Assembly: GCA_937959395.1 (NCBI GenBank)
Contig: CALGLR010000044.1
Coordinates: 1 to 48,882, forward strand
Source of the DNA: an uncultured Flavobacteriaceae bacterium
GTDB lineage: Bacteria > Bacteroidota > Bacteroidia > Flavobacteriales > Flavobacteriaceae
Length of the DNA stretch: 48,882 nucleotides
Direction: 5' to 3'
Made by a program: the position numbers and the translations under genes. The notes beneath the pieces were generated by a model, which saw nothing but the letters and a program-made list of their open reading frames with translations, was not told the origin of the DNA and ran no database searches. Within the stretch, counting starts at the first letter, position 1. Each line of letters begins with the position of its first letter. Below, one piece after another: positions 8,437 through 15,632 of this stretch.

Positions 8437-8555
8437 GCACATTTTGATTATTAAATATGTCATAAAAATGCTGTAAAAAAACCATAAAACAATTATAAAT
8501 CGTACAAAAAGCAACTTTTATTAGCTTGGCAGTCTACTAATTTGAGACTTATTAC

Positions 8556-9008
8556 ATGGTGAAAAAAAAATATAATTATACAGATTTACAAGAGCGCATT
8601 GACGGCTTAATAGGAAAATTTGGTTTGTATAAAACTATAGAAGTTATAGCTAGTCTTTCAAATAATACAGAACTCAACTCAAAAAACTCGCAAAAAGCGA
8701 AGCTTTTATTAGTCTTTGTTATTTCTAAAAGCATAGATGTTTTCAATTTGAAAGAAGACCTCTTTTATACAAGTGTTATTCAAGAATATAGAGAAGCACG
8801 AATGGCTTGCTACTATCTATTAAGAAAATATACAGATACAAGTTATGGTAAAATTGGAGAAAATTTTAATCAATCTAAGCGTGTCATTTTTTACAATTAT
8901 CATAAATGTGATGAAATATTATCCATTCCTCAGTTCTATAAACCTTTTGTTGAAAAATTCAAAATATTAGAAGATCATAGTATCAATTTTATTTCAAAAC
9001 TTAATTAA
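8556..9008 (+). CDS. DnaA domain IV-like DNA-binding protein
   Basis: A 150-aa protein. Residues 76-125 resemble the DNA-binding domain IV of DnaA: YREARMACYYLLRKYT, then SYGKIGENF and KRVIFYNYHKCDEIL. This mirrors the DnaA pattern of R-x-x-A-x-Y-L, IG-x-x-F and the signature helix. There is no AAA+ part. It may bind DnaA-box-like sites and recruit or mimic the host initiator. It is the first gene of the plus-strand block after the cargo and lies 4 bp upstream of the next gene. Confidence 0.7.
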   Translation: MVKKKYNYTDLQERIDGLIGKFGLYKTIEVIASLSNNTELNSKNSQKAKLLLVFVISKSIDVFNLKEDLFYTSVIQEYREARMACYYLLRKYTDTSYGKIGENFNQSKRVIFYNYHKCDEILSIPQFYKPFVEKFKILEDHSINFISKLN

Positions 9009-9012
9009 ACTC

Positions 9013-9930
9013 ATGTCAAATACAATCGATCAAGAAGTAAAAAACGCTCTTACAACAAATCAAGAAGACATTCCTTTAGAGGCACTTCAAAGCGAAAACA
9101 GTAGCCCGCTAAACCAACCTGTTATTGAAAAAGATATTGGTGGGGAGCGACCCATTGAATCCAATAAAGAAAAACAAAAAAATTGGAACGTATGGAAACC
9201 TGGAAAAGAAACAGATTCTAACCCTCTATCTCAACAACAAACAACAAAAACGCAAACCGATTATAGAAGTACCATTGAAGCACATGTTGAACATGAAAAA
9301 GCGCAAGAACCACTAGATGCTCCAGAACAAGAGATTAATGGTACTATCAACGATGATAATTATAATGGGACAACTTCAAATCAAGAATTTGAAATACCAT
9401 TAACTCAAGCAAATCGAGTAGCCAATGCATTATTGGGGATGTCTAATAATATCCTTGTCGTTGGTGGCGGCTATTTTGTTAAGATCAATAAACACAAAGA
9501 ATTCTTCGAGTTTGAAGAAATTATTCAAGTCATCGATCAGCAAAATGCTAAGAATGTAAAACGCATCAAGCTCGATAAAGAAGATCAAGATTTACTCCGG
9601 CCTTTACTTGCACAGGTTCTTAAAAATAAGGCAAAACAACTCACGCCAGAACAGCAACTTATGGGGGCTATTATTTCTATTCTAGTAAAAAAAGCGCAAA
9701 TCGTTATGGAGGTACGGGCAGAGAACAACCTTTTGGAAGCGCGTATTCTTGATATAATTAGAGAAGAAAAAGGCTATTCAGATCAAGATGAAATTGAAAC
9801 TAAAGTCGAAGAAGATACTGAAGAGAATAAGCCTATTAAAACACAGCCTCCACTTCAAACTAGTGCTAATAAAATGAAAGATAATGAGAGCAATATTACC
9901 CCTTCCATTATTGAAGTTGCCGAAGTTTAA
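9013..9930 (+). CDS. Hypothetical protein preceding the packaging ATPase, 305 aa
   Basis: Residues 1-125 are low-complexity and disordered (Gln, Asn, Glu, Pro rich). Residues 130-250 form an ordered domain (LTQANRVANALLGMSNNILV, then an EDQDLLRPLLAQVLKNKAKQ helix). The tail is acidic and disordered. It lies 23 bp upstream of the ATPase. Proteins of this shape often precede packaging ATPases in tailless-virus gene blocks, but I have no specific function for it. Confidence 0.6.
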   Translation: MSNTIDQEVKNALTTNQEDIPLEALQSENSSPLNQPVIEKDIGGERPIESNKEKQKNWNVWKPGKETDSNPLSQQQTTKTQTDYRSTIEAHVEHEKAQEPLDAPEQEINGTINDDNYNGTTSNQEFEIPLTQANRVANALLGMSNNILVVGGGYFVKINKHKEFFEFEEIIQVIDQQNAKNVKRIKLDKEDQDLLRPLLAQVLKNKAKQLTPEQQLMGAIISILVKKAQIVMEVRAENNLLEARILDIIREEKGYSDQDEIETKVEEDTEENKPIKTQPPLQTSANKMKDNESNITPSIIEVAEV

Positions 9931-9953
9931 AAAAATAAATTCTAATAGCAATA

Positions 9954-10886
9954 ATGAAATCAAACAGACAAAAAACACCTTCTACCAAACTCTCTAAAAA
10001 GTTAGGACGTCAACCAATGGTAATGCTCGTCTGTGGAGAAACTGGCGTTGGAAAAACCTATCGTAACAAGCAAGAAATTAAACATTATATGATGGATCAT
10101 CTCGCCATAGGAAAAAAAGGAAGAAAAGTACTTGCCTTTGATACCAATGATGATGATTACCCACAATTTAGAACAGTAAACCCTAATCATTTAAGAGCGT
10201 TAAGAAAAATAACACCTCGAAGAATTCGTCCTTTTAACACTAACGGGTCGCCCATGGATGACAATCAAAAAAAAGAGGTTATTAGCAAGATCATGAAGCA
10301 TTACAAAAATGGCTTACTTGTTCTGGATGATATCGATCATTATATGACTGGAGCAAAAGGGCAGTCTATGATTGGTGCTTTATGTACTGTACGACACATG
10401 GGAATAGATATTGTTCTTACGCACCAATCAATTGCTAAAATTACAACTACAGAATGGCAGAGTTGTACTTGGCTGCGCATGCATCATCAAGTGGATGACG
10501 TTACTAGATACAAAGGGCGTATTCCAAAATATCAAATTGTTAGGATCGCACAGTTAATTGTAGATGAGCAATATGAACTCTCTTCTAATGCATTTGCCCA
10601 AGGTGAAATTACCGAACAAGAATATAACATTCAGAAGAGTTTTTTTGTCTACGTAAACATGCGAGAACAAAGTATTAAAGGATGTAGCCGTGCTGCATTT
10701 ATTCGTGCGTGTAAACGTTTCATTGATCAAGGTGAAAGTAGTATGGTAAAAATGCTTTTAAATGAAGAAGATTTTGAAGGTAACGCTATTTACAAGACCA
10801 AAAACGAAGCGATTATAAAAATGATTTCTGATAAACTTAGGTATCATGAAGATGGGATTTTTAATCCTATGCAGAATAAAATCTAA
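9954..10886 (+). CDS. FtsK/HerA-type genome-packaging ATPase
   Basis: A 310-aa P-loop ATPase: Walker A GETGVGKT (residues 28-35), Walker B LLVLDDID (121-128), and a third strand DIVLTHQS (152-159) with the glutamine typical of the FtsK/HerA superfamily. Length, motif spacing and the KKLGRQPMVMLVCGETG start fit the packaging ATPases of tailless membrane-containing viruses (PRD1 P9 and relatives). Terminase-type enzymes differ: no nuclease domain is present. The surrounding small membrane proteins and capsid candidate support this. It is the best single marker of the element's nature. Confidence 0.85.
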   Translation: MKSNRQKTPSTKLSKKLGRQPMVMLVCGETGVGKTYRNKQEIKHYMMDHLAIGKKGRKVLAFDTNDDDYPQFRTVNPNHLRALRKITPRRIRPFNTNGSPMDDNQKKEVISKIMKHYKNGLLVLDDIDHYMTGAKGQSMIGALCTVRHMGIDIVLTHQSIAKITTTEWQSCTWLRMHHQVDDVTRYKGRIPKYQIVRIAQLIVDEQYELSSNAFAQGEITEQEYNIQKSFFVYVNMREQSIKGCSRAAFIRACKRFIDQGESSMVKMLLNEEDFEGNAIYKTKNEAIIKMISDKLRYHEDGIFNPMQNKI

Positions 10887-10920
10887 GTTGTTTAATCTAT
10901 TATAAACATTCATATTCCTA

Positions 10921-10988
10921 GAGCACTCTTTTGATAATTATCTAACATAATTAGATATTCATTTTTGATCTAATTTATCTAAGTGCTC
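10921..10988 (+). repeat. Nested inverted repeats after the packaging ATPase
   Basis: An outer stem GAGCACT (10921-10927) / AGTGCTC (10982-10988) encloses a perfect hairpin TATCTAA-CATAA-TTAGATA (10939-10957) and further ATCTAA copies. There is no long T-run immediately after it, so a plain intrinsic terminator is not obvious. It lies in the 299-bp gap between ATPase and capsid genes (10887-11185), which otherwise shows no gene and should hold the late promoter. Alternatives are a packaging or origin signal, or a processed RNA structure. Confidence 0.5.
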
Positions 10989-11185
10989 CCCTCCTCTTTA
11001 CTACGTTGTTTTCATTTCATTTTCAAATATTTATACCCTTTTTAAAAAGGTTAAAGCCTTAGTTCTTTCGTTCCGAAGTACCATTCTGGACTGTAATAAA
11101 ATCCCGATATCATCGCACCTTCGCAGTAATCAAAGTTTAGAGACTGCGCCAAGTATTTTAAAAAAATCAATCAAAAACAAAACAA

Positions 11186-11356
11186 ATGGCAAATAAAACA
11201 GACATCGCCTGGACTCCAATCATGTATTGTGTAGGTACAGGCATCGTAGGAATAGCAATAGGAACATTTTTGGTCGCTCCAATGGTTCATAAGATGAAAG
11301 CTAAACAATTAGCTGAAAAGAAAAAGAAACTAATGGTTAGACCTACAAAAAAGTAG
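11186..11356 (+). CDS. Small single-span membrane protein, 56 aa
   Basis: ATG at 11186 follows an A-rich leader. The protein MANKTDIAWTPIMY... has one hydrophobic segment (about residues 11-33, with a GxGxxG-like small-residue pattern) followed by a lysine-rich tail (AKQLAEKKKKLMVRPTKK). Short one-span proteins with basic tails are typical of internal-membrane viruses. It lies 73 bp upstream of the capsid candidate and probably shares its promoter. Confidence 0.65.
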   Translation: MANKTDIAWTPIMYCVGTGIVGIAIGTFLVAPMVHKMKAKQLAEKKKKLMVRPTKK

Positions 11357-11429
11357 TGTTTAGAGACACTCACTTGAACACCTAAAAAAAGTATAATCCT
11401 GTGTATTAAACAGGTAAAAAACAATAATA

Positions 11430-12332
11430 ATGAACGATTATAATGACGAACTAATGCATTACGAAGAGGCTGCTGAAGATCAGTATGACGACTACGACGA
11501 TGCGTATGACGAAGATGACGAAGACGATTTCGATTCTGGATTCGAAGGTCTGGAAGACGACTATATTGAAGGCTATGAAGAGGACTATGATGATTACGAC
11601 GATGAGGAAGAATATGACGATGATGATTATGACGATTATTCTCGCACGAGTATAGGAAAAATAGACCCTAATGATAGAACCCTTACAGTAGTAGTCACTA
11701 ACAAATCAGGGAATTCTGGAGAAGCTGTGATTTTTGGCGGTAATGCCGAAGCTGCACAGCCTAATGGTATCACTGTTGAAATTGAAGAATCCAGTCACAA
11801 GGAAGTCCGTGAAGAAAGTAAATCAAACCCGTTTAAAATTGCGGGGATGAAATATTCTGTGAGCAGTCCTTTACAATTTGATAATGTTCTTCGTATTGAC
11901 AGAAGAACGGCATCGGGTTCTAAAACAACTAGAGTCTATCAACCGCGTAATGCAACCTCTCCTCAAAACTTCACACAATCTCTTATTGATGATGATAATT
12001 TTGAAATGGATGTTACGGGGCAAGATTCGCTTCGAGTTATTGTAGAAGATGGTGTAACCGCTGTATTTACTTTTACAATAAAAGCAAGAGCAAATCTTGG
12101 AAACCTTTTAAAAGGAACTAATGTTGCAGAACTCTCAAGAGTACCGCGTACTACTGGACTTCCGCAATTGGACTTGAAACGCCGTCGTCGCCCTACAGCA
12201 CTTGGGCTTCGCCTTAAACGAAGAGCTAAACGTTACGCAAAACGACCTGCGCCGCGAGTACGCTACATTCGTAAAGCTTTACCAGTGAGAAAACGACCAA
12301 TATCACGATTACTTAGACGTAAAAAACGGTAG
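11430..12332 (+). CDS. Probable major capsid protein with acidic N-tail and basic C-tail
   Basis: A 300-aa three-part protein. Residues 1-72 are almost entirely Asp/Glu/Tyr. Residues 78-235 form a beta-rich core (LTVVVTNKSGNSGEAVIFGG, SNPFKIAGMKYSVSSPLQF, FTQSLIDDDNFEMDV, VTAVFTFTIKA). Residues 240-300 are strongly Arg/Lys rich. The core size (about 160 residues) suits a single jelly roll better than a double one. The basic tail could contact DNA and the acidic tail mask it before assembly. The position next to the packaging ATPase and the strong terminator directly behind it fit a very highly expressed structural gene. The fold and role are inferred; another structural role is possible. Confidence 0.6.
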   Translation: MNDYNDELMHYEEAAEDQYDDYDDAYDEDDEDDFDSGFEGLEDDYIEGYEEDYDDYDDEEEYDDDDYDDYSRTSIGKIDPNDRTLTVVVTNKSGNSGEAVIFGGNAEAAQPNGITVEIEESSHKEVREESKSNPFKIAGMKYSVSSPLQFDNVLRIDRRTASGSKTTRVYQPRNATSPQNFTQSLIDDDNFEMDVTGQDSLRVIVEDGVTAVFTFTIKARANLGNLLKGTNVAELSRVPRTTGLPQLDLKRRRRPTALGLRLKRRAKRYAKRPAPRVRYIRKALPVRKRPISRLLRRKKR

Positions 12333-12372
12333 TTTTTTAAATAAGTAATCAAGACTTTGTTACTTAATACCT

Positions 12373-12422
12373 AATAGCCAGAGTCCAGGTTTTTTTAACC
12401 CATTACTCTGGCTATTCTTTTT
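12373..12422 (+). terminator. Strong intrinsic terminator after the capsid candidate
   Basis: Perfect 12-bp stem AATAGCCAGAGT (12373-12384) / ACTCTGGCTATT (12405-12416), then CTTTTT. A weaker AAGTAA...TTACTT hairpin lies just upstream. It would give a short, abundant mRNA for the capsid gene, with only read-through reaching the minor structural genes. Confidence 0.88.
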
Positions 12423-12434
12423 AAAAAGAAGATT

Positions 12435-13076
12435 ATGAAACAGCAAAAAAACACATCAACTTTAGGACAAAATAGAATTGATTACATCGTCTACCACAAT
12501 ACTAACGCTGTTTCAAAACTGCTGAACACCTACGGTTTTGAAGCGCCAGAGCATCCTAAACACCTTTCTGAAGCCATTAAAGAGCTTACTCGAAAAAAAG
12601 GACGAAAAGTTATTAGAGAACTCTTACAGCTTCACCCTGATAAAGACGCTATTTTAAAACTTAACCTTTCCCAAAAGAAAGGTTTTTGTCACACGTGTAA
12701 TAAGTATTCTTACGCTACTGAAGACAACCATTGTTCTTCTTGTGGCAATTCTAATACGGTAACAGTTAACGCTTATGATTCTTTTATAAATCCATTTAAA
12801 AACTATAAAGACAACGCTTTAGAGCGTTACTATGATCGTGTTGTTAAGCGATCAAACACGAATCCAGAAGACAAGAACCTTGCTGAAGAAGTTCAAAACA
12901 TATGGAACGAAATACGTACACGTAAGCTCGCTCTTAAAAAAGAAGACGACCCTAAACTAAAGGCAACGAAACGTTACAGTATGACCAAAAATGAGCTGCT
13001 CCTTTTTGGAGTCGTTTTTATTGCTGGAACATTAGTTGGTTACGGTTTAAAATTCAATTTCAAAAATGTCAAATAA
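12435..13076 (+). CDS. Zinc-ribbon protein with C-terminal membrane anchor, 213 aa
   Basis: Residues 75-103 carry two CxxC pairs (FCHTCNKYSY ... CSSCGN), a zinc ribbon. Residues about 187-207 (LLLFGVVFIAGTLVGYGLKF) are a single transmembrane segment very near the C-terminus. The N-terminal 70 residues are helical and basic. It may be a virion membrane protein contacting DNA or capsid. It is the first gene after the terminator and overlaps the next gene by 11 bp. Confidence 0.65.
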   Translation: MKQQKNTSTLGQNRIDYIVYHNTNAVSKLLNTYGFEAPEHPKHLSEAIKELTRKKGRKVIRELLQLHPDKDAILKLNLSQKKGFCHTCNKYSYATEDNHCSSCGNSNTVTVNAYDSFINPFKNYKDNALERYYDRVVKRSNTNPEDKNLAEEVQNIWNEIRTRKLALKKEDDPKLKATKRYSMTKNELLLFGVVFIAGTLVGYGLKFNFKNVK

Positions 13077-13641
13077 AAATCAAAAGCAATACAATCAGGC
13101 GATTGACAACCTTACTTATTTGGTACTCAATTATCCTAAACCTATTGAAGAATTACTCTCAAAACACGCCGTTCTTTTTCAAGGAAAACCAACTAAAACA
13201 CAATTAATTAATGAAGTCATAGAACTATTAAAAGATGGCAATCCTGCTTTCACTAAATCCTTAGAACTCTTAATTCAACGTTTTTCGTCACAAGAGCACG
13301 ATCAATTTTGGGGAATCATAGCTAAAAGTGCCGTAGGTATTCTTGGCGGAATTTTCAAAAAGAAAAAACGTGGTGGTGGTGGAAATAATGCCGCTGCTGC
13401 TCAAGCTGCTGTTGCAAAACGAGATATGGAAATGCGGATGCAACGTATGCGTGAAGCACAAGAGCGTAATCGCCGTGAACGTGAACGCCGTCGTATAGAA
13501 GCGAAAGCCAAAAAGAAAACCAATATGATGTTAATGATAGGTGGTGGTGTGCTAGTTCTCGGTATAGGAGCTGTAGTATTAATGAAATCTGGTCGTCCGC
13601 CTATGCCTTATGGACAACCTATGATGCAAATACCTAGATAA
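13066..13641 (+). CDS. Membrane protein with Gly/Arg-rich linker, 191 aa
   Basis: A helical N-terminus (1-85) is followed by WGIIAKSAVGILGGIFKKKK, a glycine run, and an Arg/Glu/Met-rich helix (about 122-150). A transmembrane segment follows (MMLMIGGGVLVLGIGAVVLM, about 155-175) and then a proline-rich tail. The mixture of an amphipathic patch and one membrane span suits a minor capsid protein spanning an internal membrane. No named family recognised. Confidence 0.6.
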   Translation: MSNKNQKQYNQAIDNLTYLVLNYPKPIEELLSKHAVLFQGKPTKTQLINEVIELLKDGNPAFTKSLELLIQRFSSQEHDQFWGIIAKSAVGILGGIFKKKKRGGGGNNAAAAQAAVAKRDMEMRMQRMREAQERNRRERERRRIEAKAKKKTNMMLMIGGGVLVLGIGAVVLMKSGRPPMPYGQPMMQIPR

Positions 13642-13643
13642 TT

Positions 13644-14204
13644 ATGACAAACACTTATACACCTTCAGGTTATGATGTCTTTCACGAAGAAGACTACGAC
13701 AATTTTGGTAGTAGACGACGTAGACTAAAAGCCCTTAGACGTAGAAAACGACTTAACATCTATGATAAGACTATTACTCCTATTTTATGGAATCCACCTG
13801 TTTATAGAAAACCCAAAAGACCTATTAACCGTCCGCTTATTAAAATTAGAAAGACACCAAGAGTAATTAAAGTACGTCCTAAAAGTACCCCTCGTGTTAA
13901 TCCGAGAGTAATTAAAAAAGGAACCATACCGATCAAAATTAAGTCAAAGGTTAATCCTAAAATTTTGGTTAAACCAACACCGAAAACCAGTATAAAAAAA
14001 CCACTTTCCAAGACCTCTAAAGCTGACGTAAGAATTCTAAAAGCAGCAGAAATTAGGCCTTGTAAAGAAACGAAGAAATCCAATAAGTTAATAAAAGGAA
14101 TAGTCGTGGTAAGTGTTTTAGGCGCTACAGGATTCGGTATTTATAAATTCATTCAAAAAAAGAAATTAAAACATGGACATACTCGCACAAGTAAACGAAG
14201 CTGA
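13644..14204 (+). CDS. Highly basic one-span virion-type protein, 186 aa
   Basis: Starts with an acidic patch (FHEEDYDNFGS), followed at once by SRRRRLKALRRRKRL, then a long Pro/Lys/Arg/Thr stretch to about residue 130. A C-terminal transmembrane helix follows (KGIVVVSVLGATGFGIYKFI, about 152-171). The EDYDNF-plus-arginines start recurs in the gene at 14406. It is likely an internal-membrane protein that binds DNA or the capsid inner face. It overlaps the next gene by 32 bp. The opposite-strand frame here is a shadow. Confidence 0.6.
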   Translation: MTNTYTPSGYDVFHEEDYDNFGSRRRRLKALRRRKRLNIYDKTITPILWNPPVYRKPKRPINRPLIKIRKTPRVIKVRPKSTPRVNPRVIKKGTIPIKIKSKVNPKILVKPTPKTSIKKPLSKTSKADVRILKAAEIRPCKETKKSNKLIKGIVVVSVLGATGFGIYKFIQKKKLKHGHTRTSKRS

Positions 14205-14400
14205 TGTGGTAACGCCAGGAGAATTACAAATAGGATTCTTGGTCGCATCCATCAAAAATGTTGGAACAGAAAAAGCAATCGTTAATGGTGTCAATTTAGA
14301 CCCTGGAGAAGCAAAAGGATACCCTTTTGTGGGCAAAGGCTACAGAAAAGTCACTTATGACACTAAAGGAACCACTTTAAGAATAATGCAAATTGTTTAA
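14173..14400 (+). CDS. Small beta-rich protein, 75 aa
   Basis: No membrane span or signal. It looks like a compact beta domain: LQIGFLVASIKNVGTEKAIV, NGVNLDPGEAKGYPF, YRKVTYDTKGTTLRIMQIV. It starts inside the preceding gene in another frame. Size and composition would suit a vertex or cement protein, but that is only a guess from context. Confidence 0.6.
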   Translation: MDILAQVNEADVVTPGELQIGFLVASIKNVGTEKAIVNGVNLDPGEAKGYPFVGKGYRKVTYDTKGTTLRIMQIV

Positions 14401-14405
14401 TTATC

Positions 14406-14861
14406 ATGATTTCAGGAGAAACAGAACAGCTATTACGAAACGATTTAGAAGCAGAAGATTACGACGCTTTTTTAGGTAATAAAAAGAAGCGACGTGCTCG
14501 ACGTGCAAAACGTAAAGCAAGACGACGTGCTAAACGAATGGCTAAACAATCAAACCCTGCTCGAATTGAACGTCGTGTTAAACGGTCAACGTTTTTTAAA
14601 GATGCAGGGCAAATCTATCGCGATGCGGGTAGCGCAACAGGAATAGGTTCTGCCATTGATGCAATAACCAGACAACCGCTACCACCAAATTATGGTGGTT
14701 TAGGGCAACCTTCTGATTTTTCAATAGGTCTAGGGACACCTGACGAACCTGACGAAGAAAAAAAAGGAATCCCAACAGTCATATACATTTTAGGAGGTGT
14801 CGTTGTTGTGGGCGTTATCGGTCTTGTCATTTCCAGTAGTAAGAAGAACAAACAGTATTAA
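14406..14861 (+). CDS. Basic one-span virion-type protein, 151 aa
   Basis: An acidic start (EAEDYDAFLGN) is followed directly by an arginine/lysine run (RRARRAKRKARRRAKRMAKQ region, residues about 30-50). A linker precedes a C-terminal transmembrane segment (TVIYILGGVVVVGVIGLVIS, about 122-142). It shares the EDYD-x-F-plus-basic-run design with the 13644 gene, which suggests a common assembly or targeting signal. It begins 5 bp after the previous stop. Confidence 0.6.
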   Translation: MISGETEQLLRNDLEAEDYDAFLGNKKKRRARRAKRKARRRAKRMAKQSNPARIERRVKRSTFFKDAGQIYRDAGSATGIGSAIDAITRQPLPPNYGGLGQPSDFSIGLGTPDEPDEEKKGIPTVIYILGGVVVVGVIGLVISSSKKNKQY

Positions 14862-14873
14862 TAGAATCTATAA

Positions 14874-15632
14874 GTGATTACAACCATTCCATCTCATAAA
14901 GAGCGTTTTAGTATTACTATAAGCATCACTGCAAAGCGCCCTTTTCAATTAGGGATTCGTGTGTATGATCCGCGTTATGCGAATTCGTGTTATTTCCGTA
15001 GGAAAGCGACATTTAATAAAACAGGAGCGCAAAGAGATTTTATTATTTCACTTCCTGTTTCTCCAGAGGTATTAGAAATGGAAGTGTACGATAAGAGAGA
15101 CGATGAAGATGATGCCTTTGAGATTACTAATGTAAAAATTAAAAAAATGCCTCCTATTAACTTATGGGCTACTGAAGAACAACATCGTTTTTTAGAATTT
15201 GCGATCCAGTTTGCTCAAAAAGCAGGCTATGTAACACCTGGTTTTTATGAAAGTCCTGACCACGAATTTTTATTGCAATACTTATCTAAGATTACCGATT
15301 CATTTGGTAAAGAGTTGATCACACCAGCTCGCACACATCGTAAGATACCAAGAGTACAGATTTCGCAACGCTTGTTTAAGTCTTACACAATACCTATTAG
15401 AGTGGCTATTCTAGCTCATGAGGGGTGTCATTGGTTCTTAAATACGCGCAGCCAAACAGGAGCAGATTTATGTGGGATTAAGCAATATCTCGATTACGGG
15501 TTTCCAACCATTGAAGCGGTATATGCCGTTACTAAAGTGTTTGGTGGGCATCCAGAACTGGTTGGTCCAACTCAAGTCGAGCGGACAAAGACTATTGTTG
15601 ATTTTATAAAAAAATATAAAGCAAATGCATAA
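14874..15632 (+). CDS. Zinc metallopeptidase-like protein (HEGCH)
   Basis: A 252-aa protein with a beta-rich N-terminal domain (1-92) and a C-terminal domain. The latter carries AILAHEGCHWFLNT; the HExxH zinc motif is at 182-186. Candidates for the third ligand are D198 (GADLCG) and E214. The GTG start (14874) lies 12 bp after the previous stop and is the only reasonable start. It is probably a virion-associated or maturation/lysis protease or peptidoglycan endopeptidase. No named family is certain. It overlaps the propeller gene by 8 bp. Confidence 0.65.
   Translation: MITTIPSHKERFSITISITAKRPFQLGIRVYDPRYANSCYFRRKATFNKTGAQRDFIISLPVSPEVLEMEVYDKRDDEDDAFEITNVKIKKMPPINLWATEEQHRFLEFAIQFAQKAGYVTPGFYESPDHEFLLQYLSKITDSFGKELITPARTHRKIPRVQISQRLFKSYTIPIRVAILAHEGCHWFLNTRSQTGADLCGIKQYLDYGFPTIEAVYAVTKVFGGHPELVGPTQVERTKTIVDFIKKYKANA

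Noticed and set aside
13802-14083. 93-codon minus-strand frame inside the basic virion gene
   Set aside because: It is the complement of a Lys/Arg/Pro-rich gene and has no leader or conserved features.
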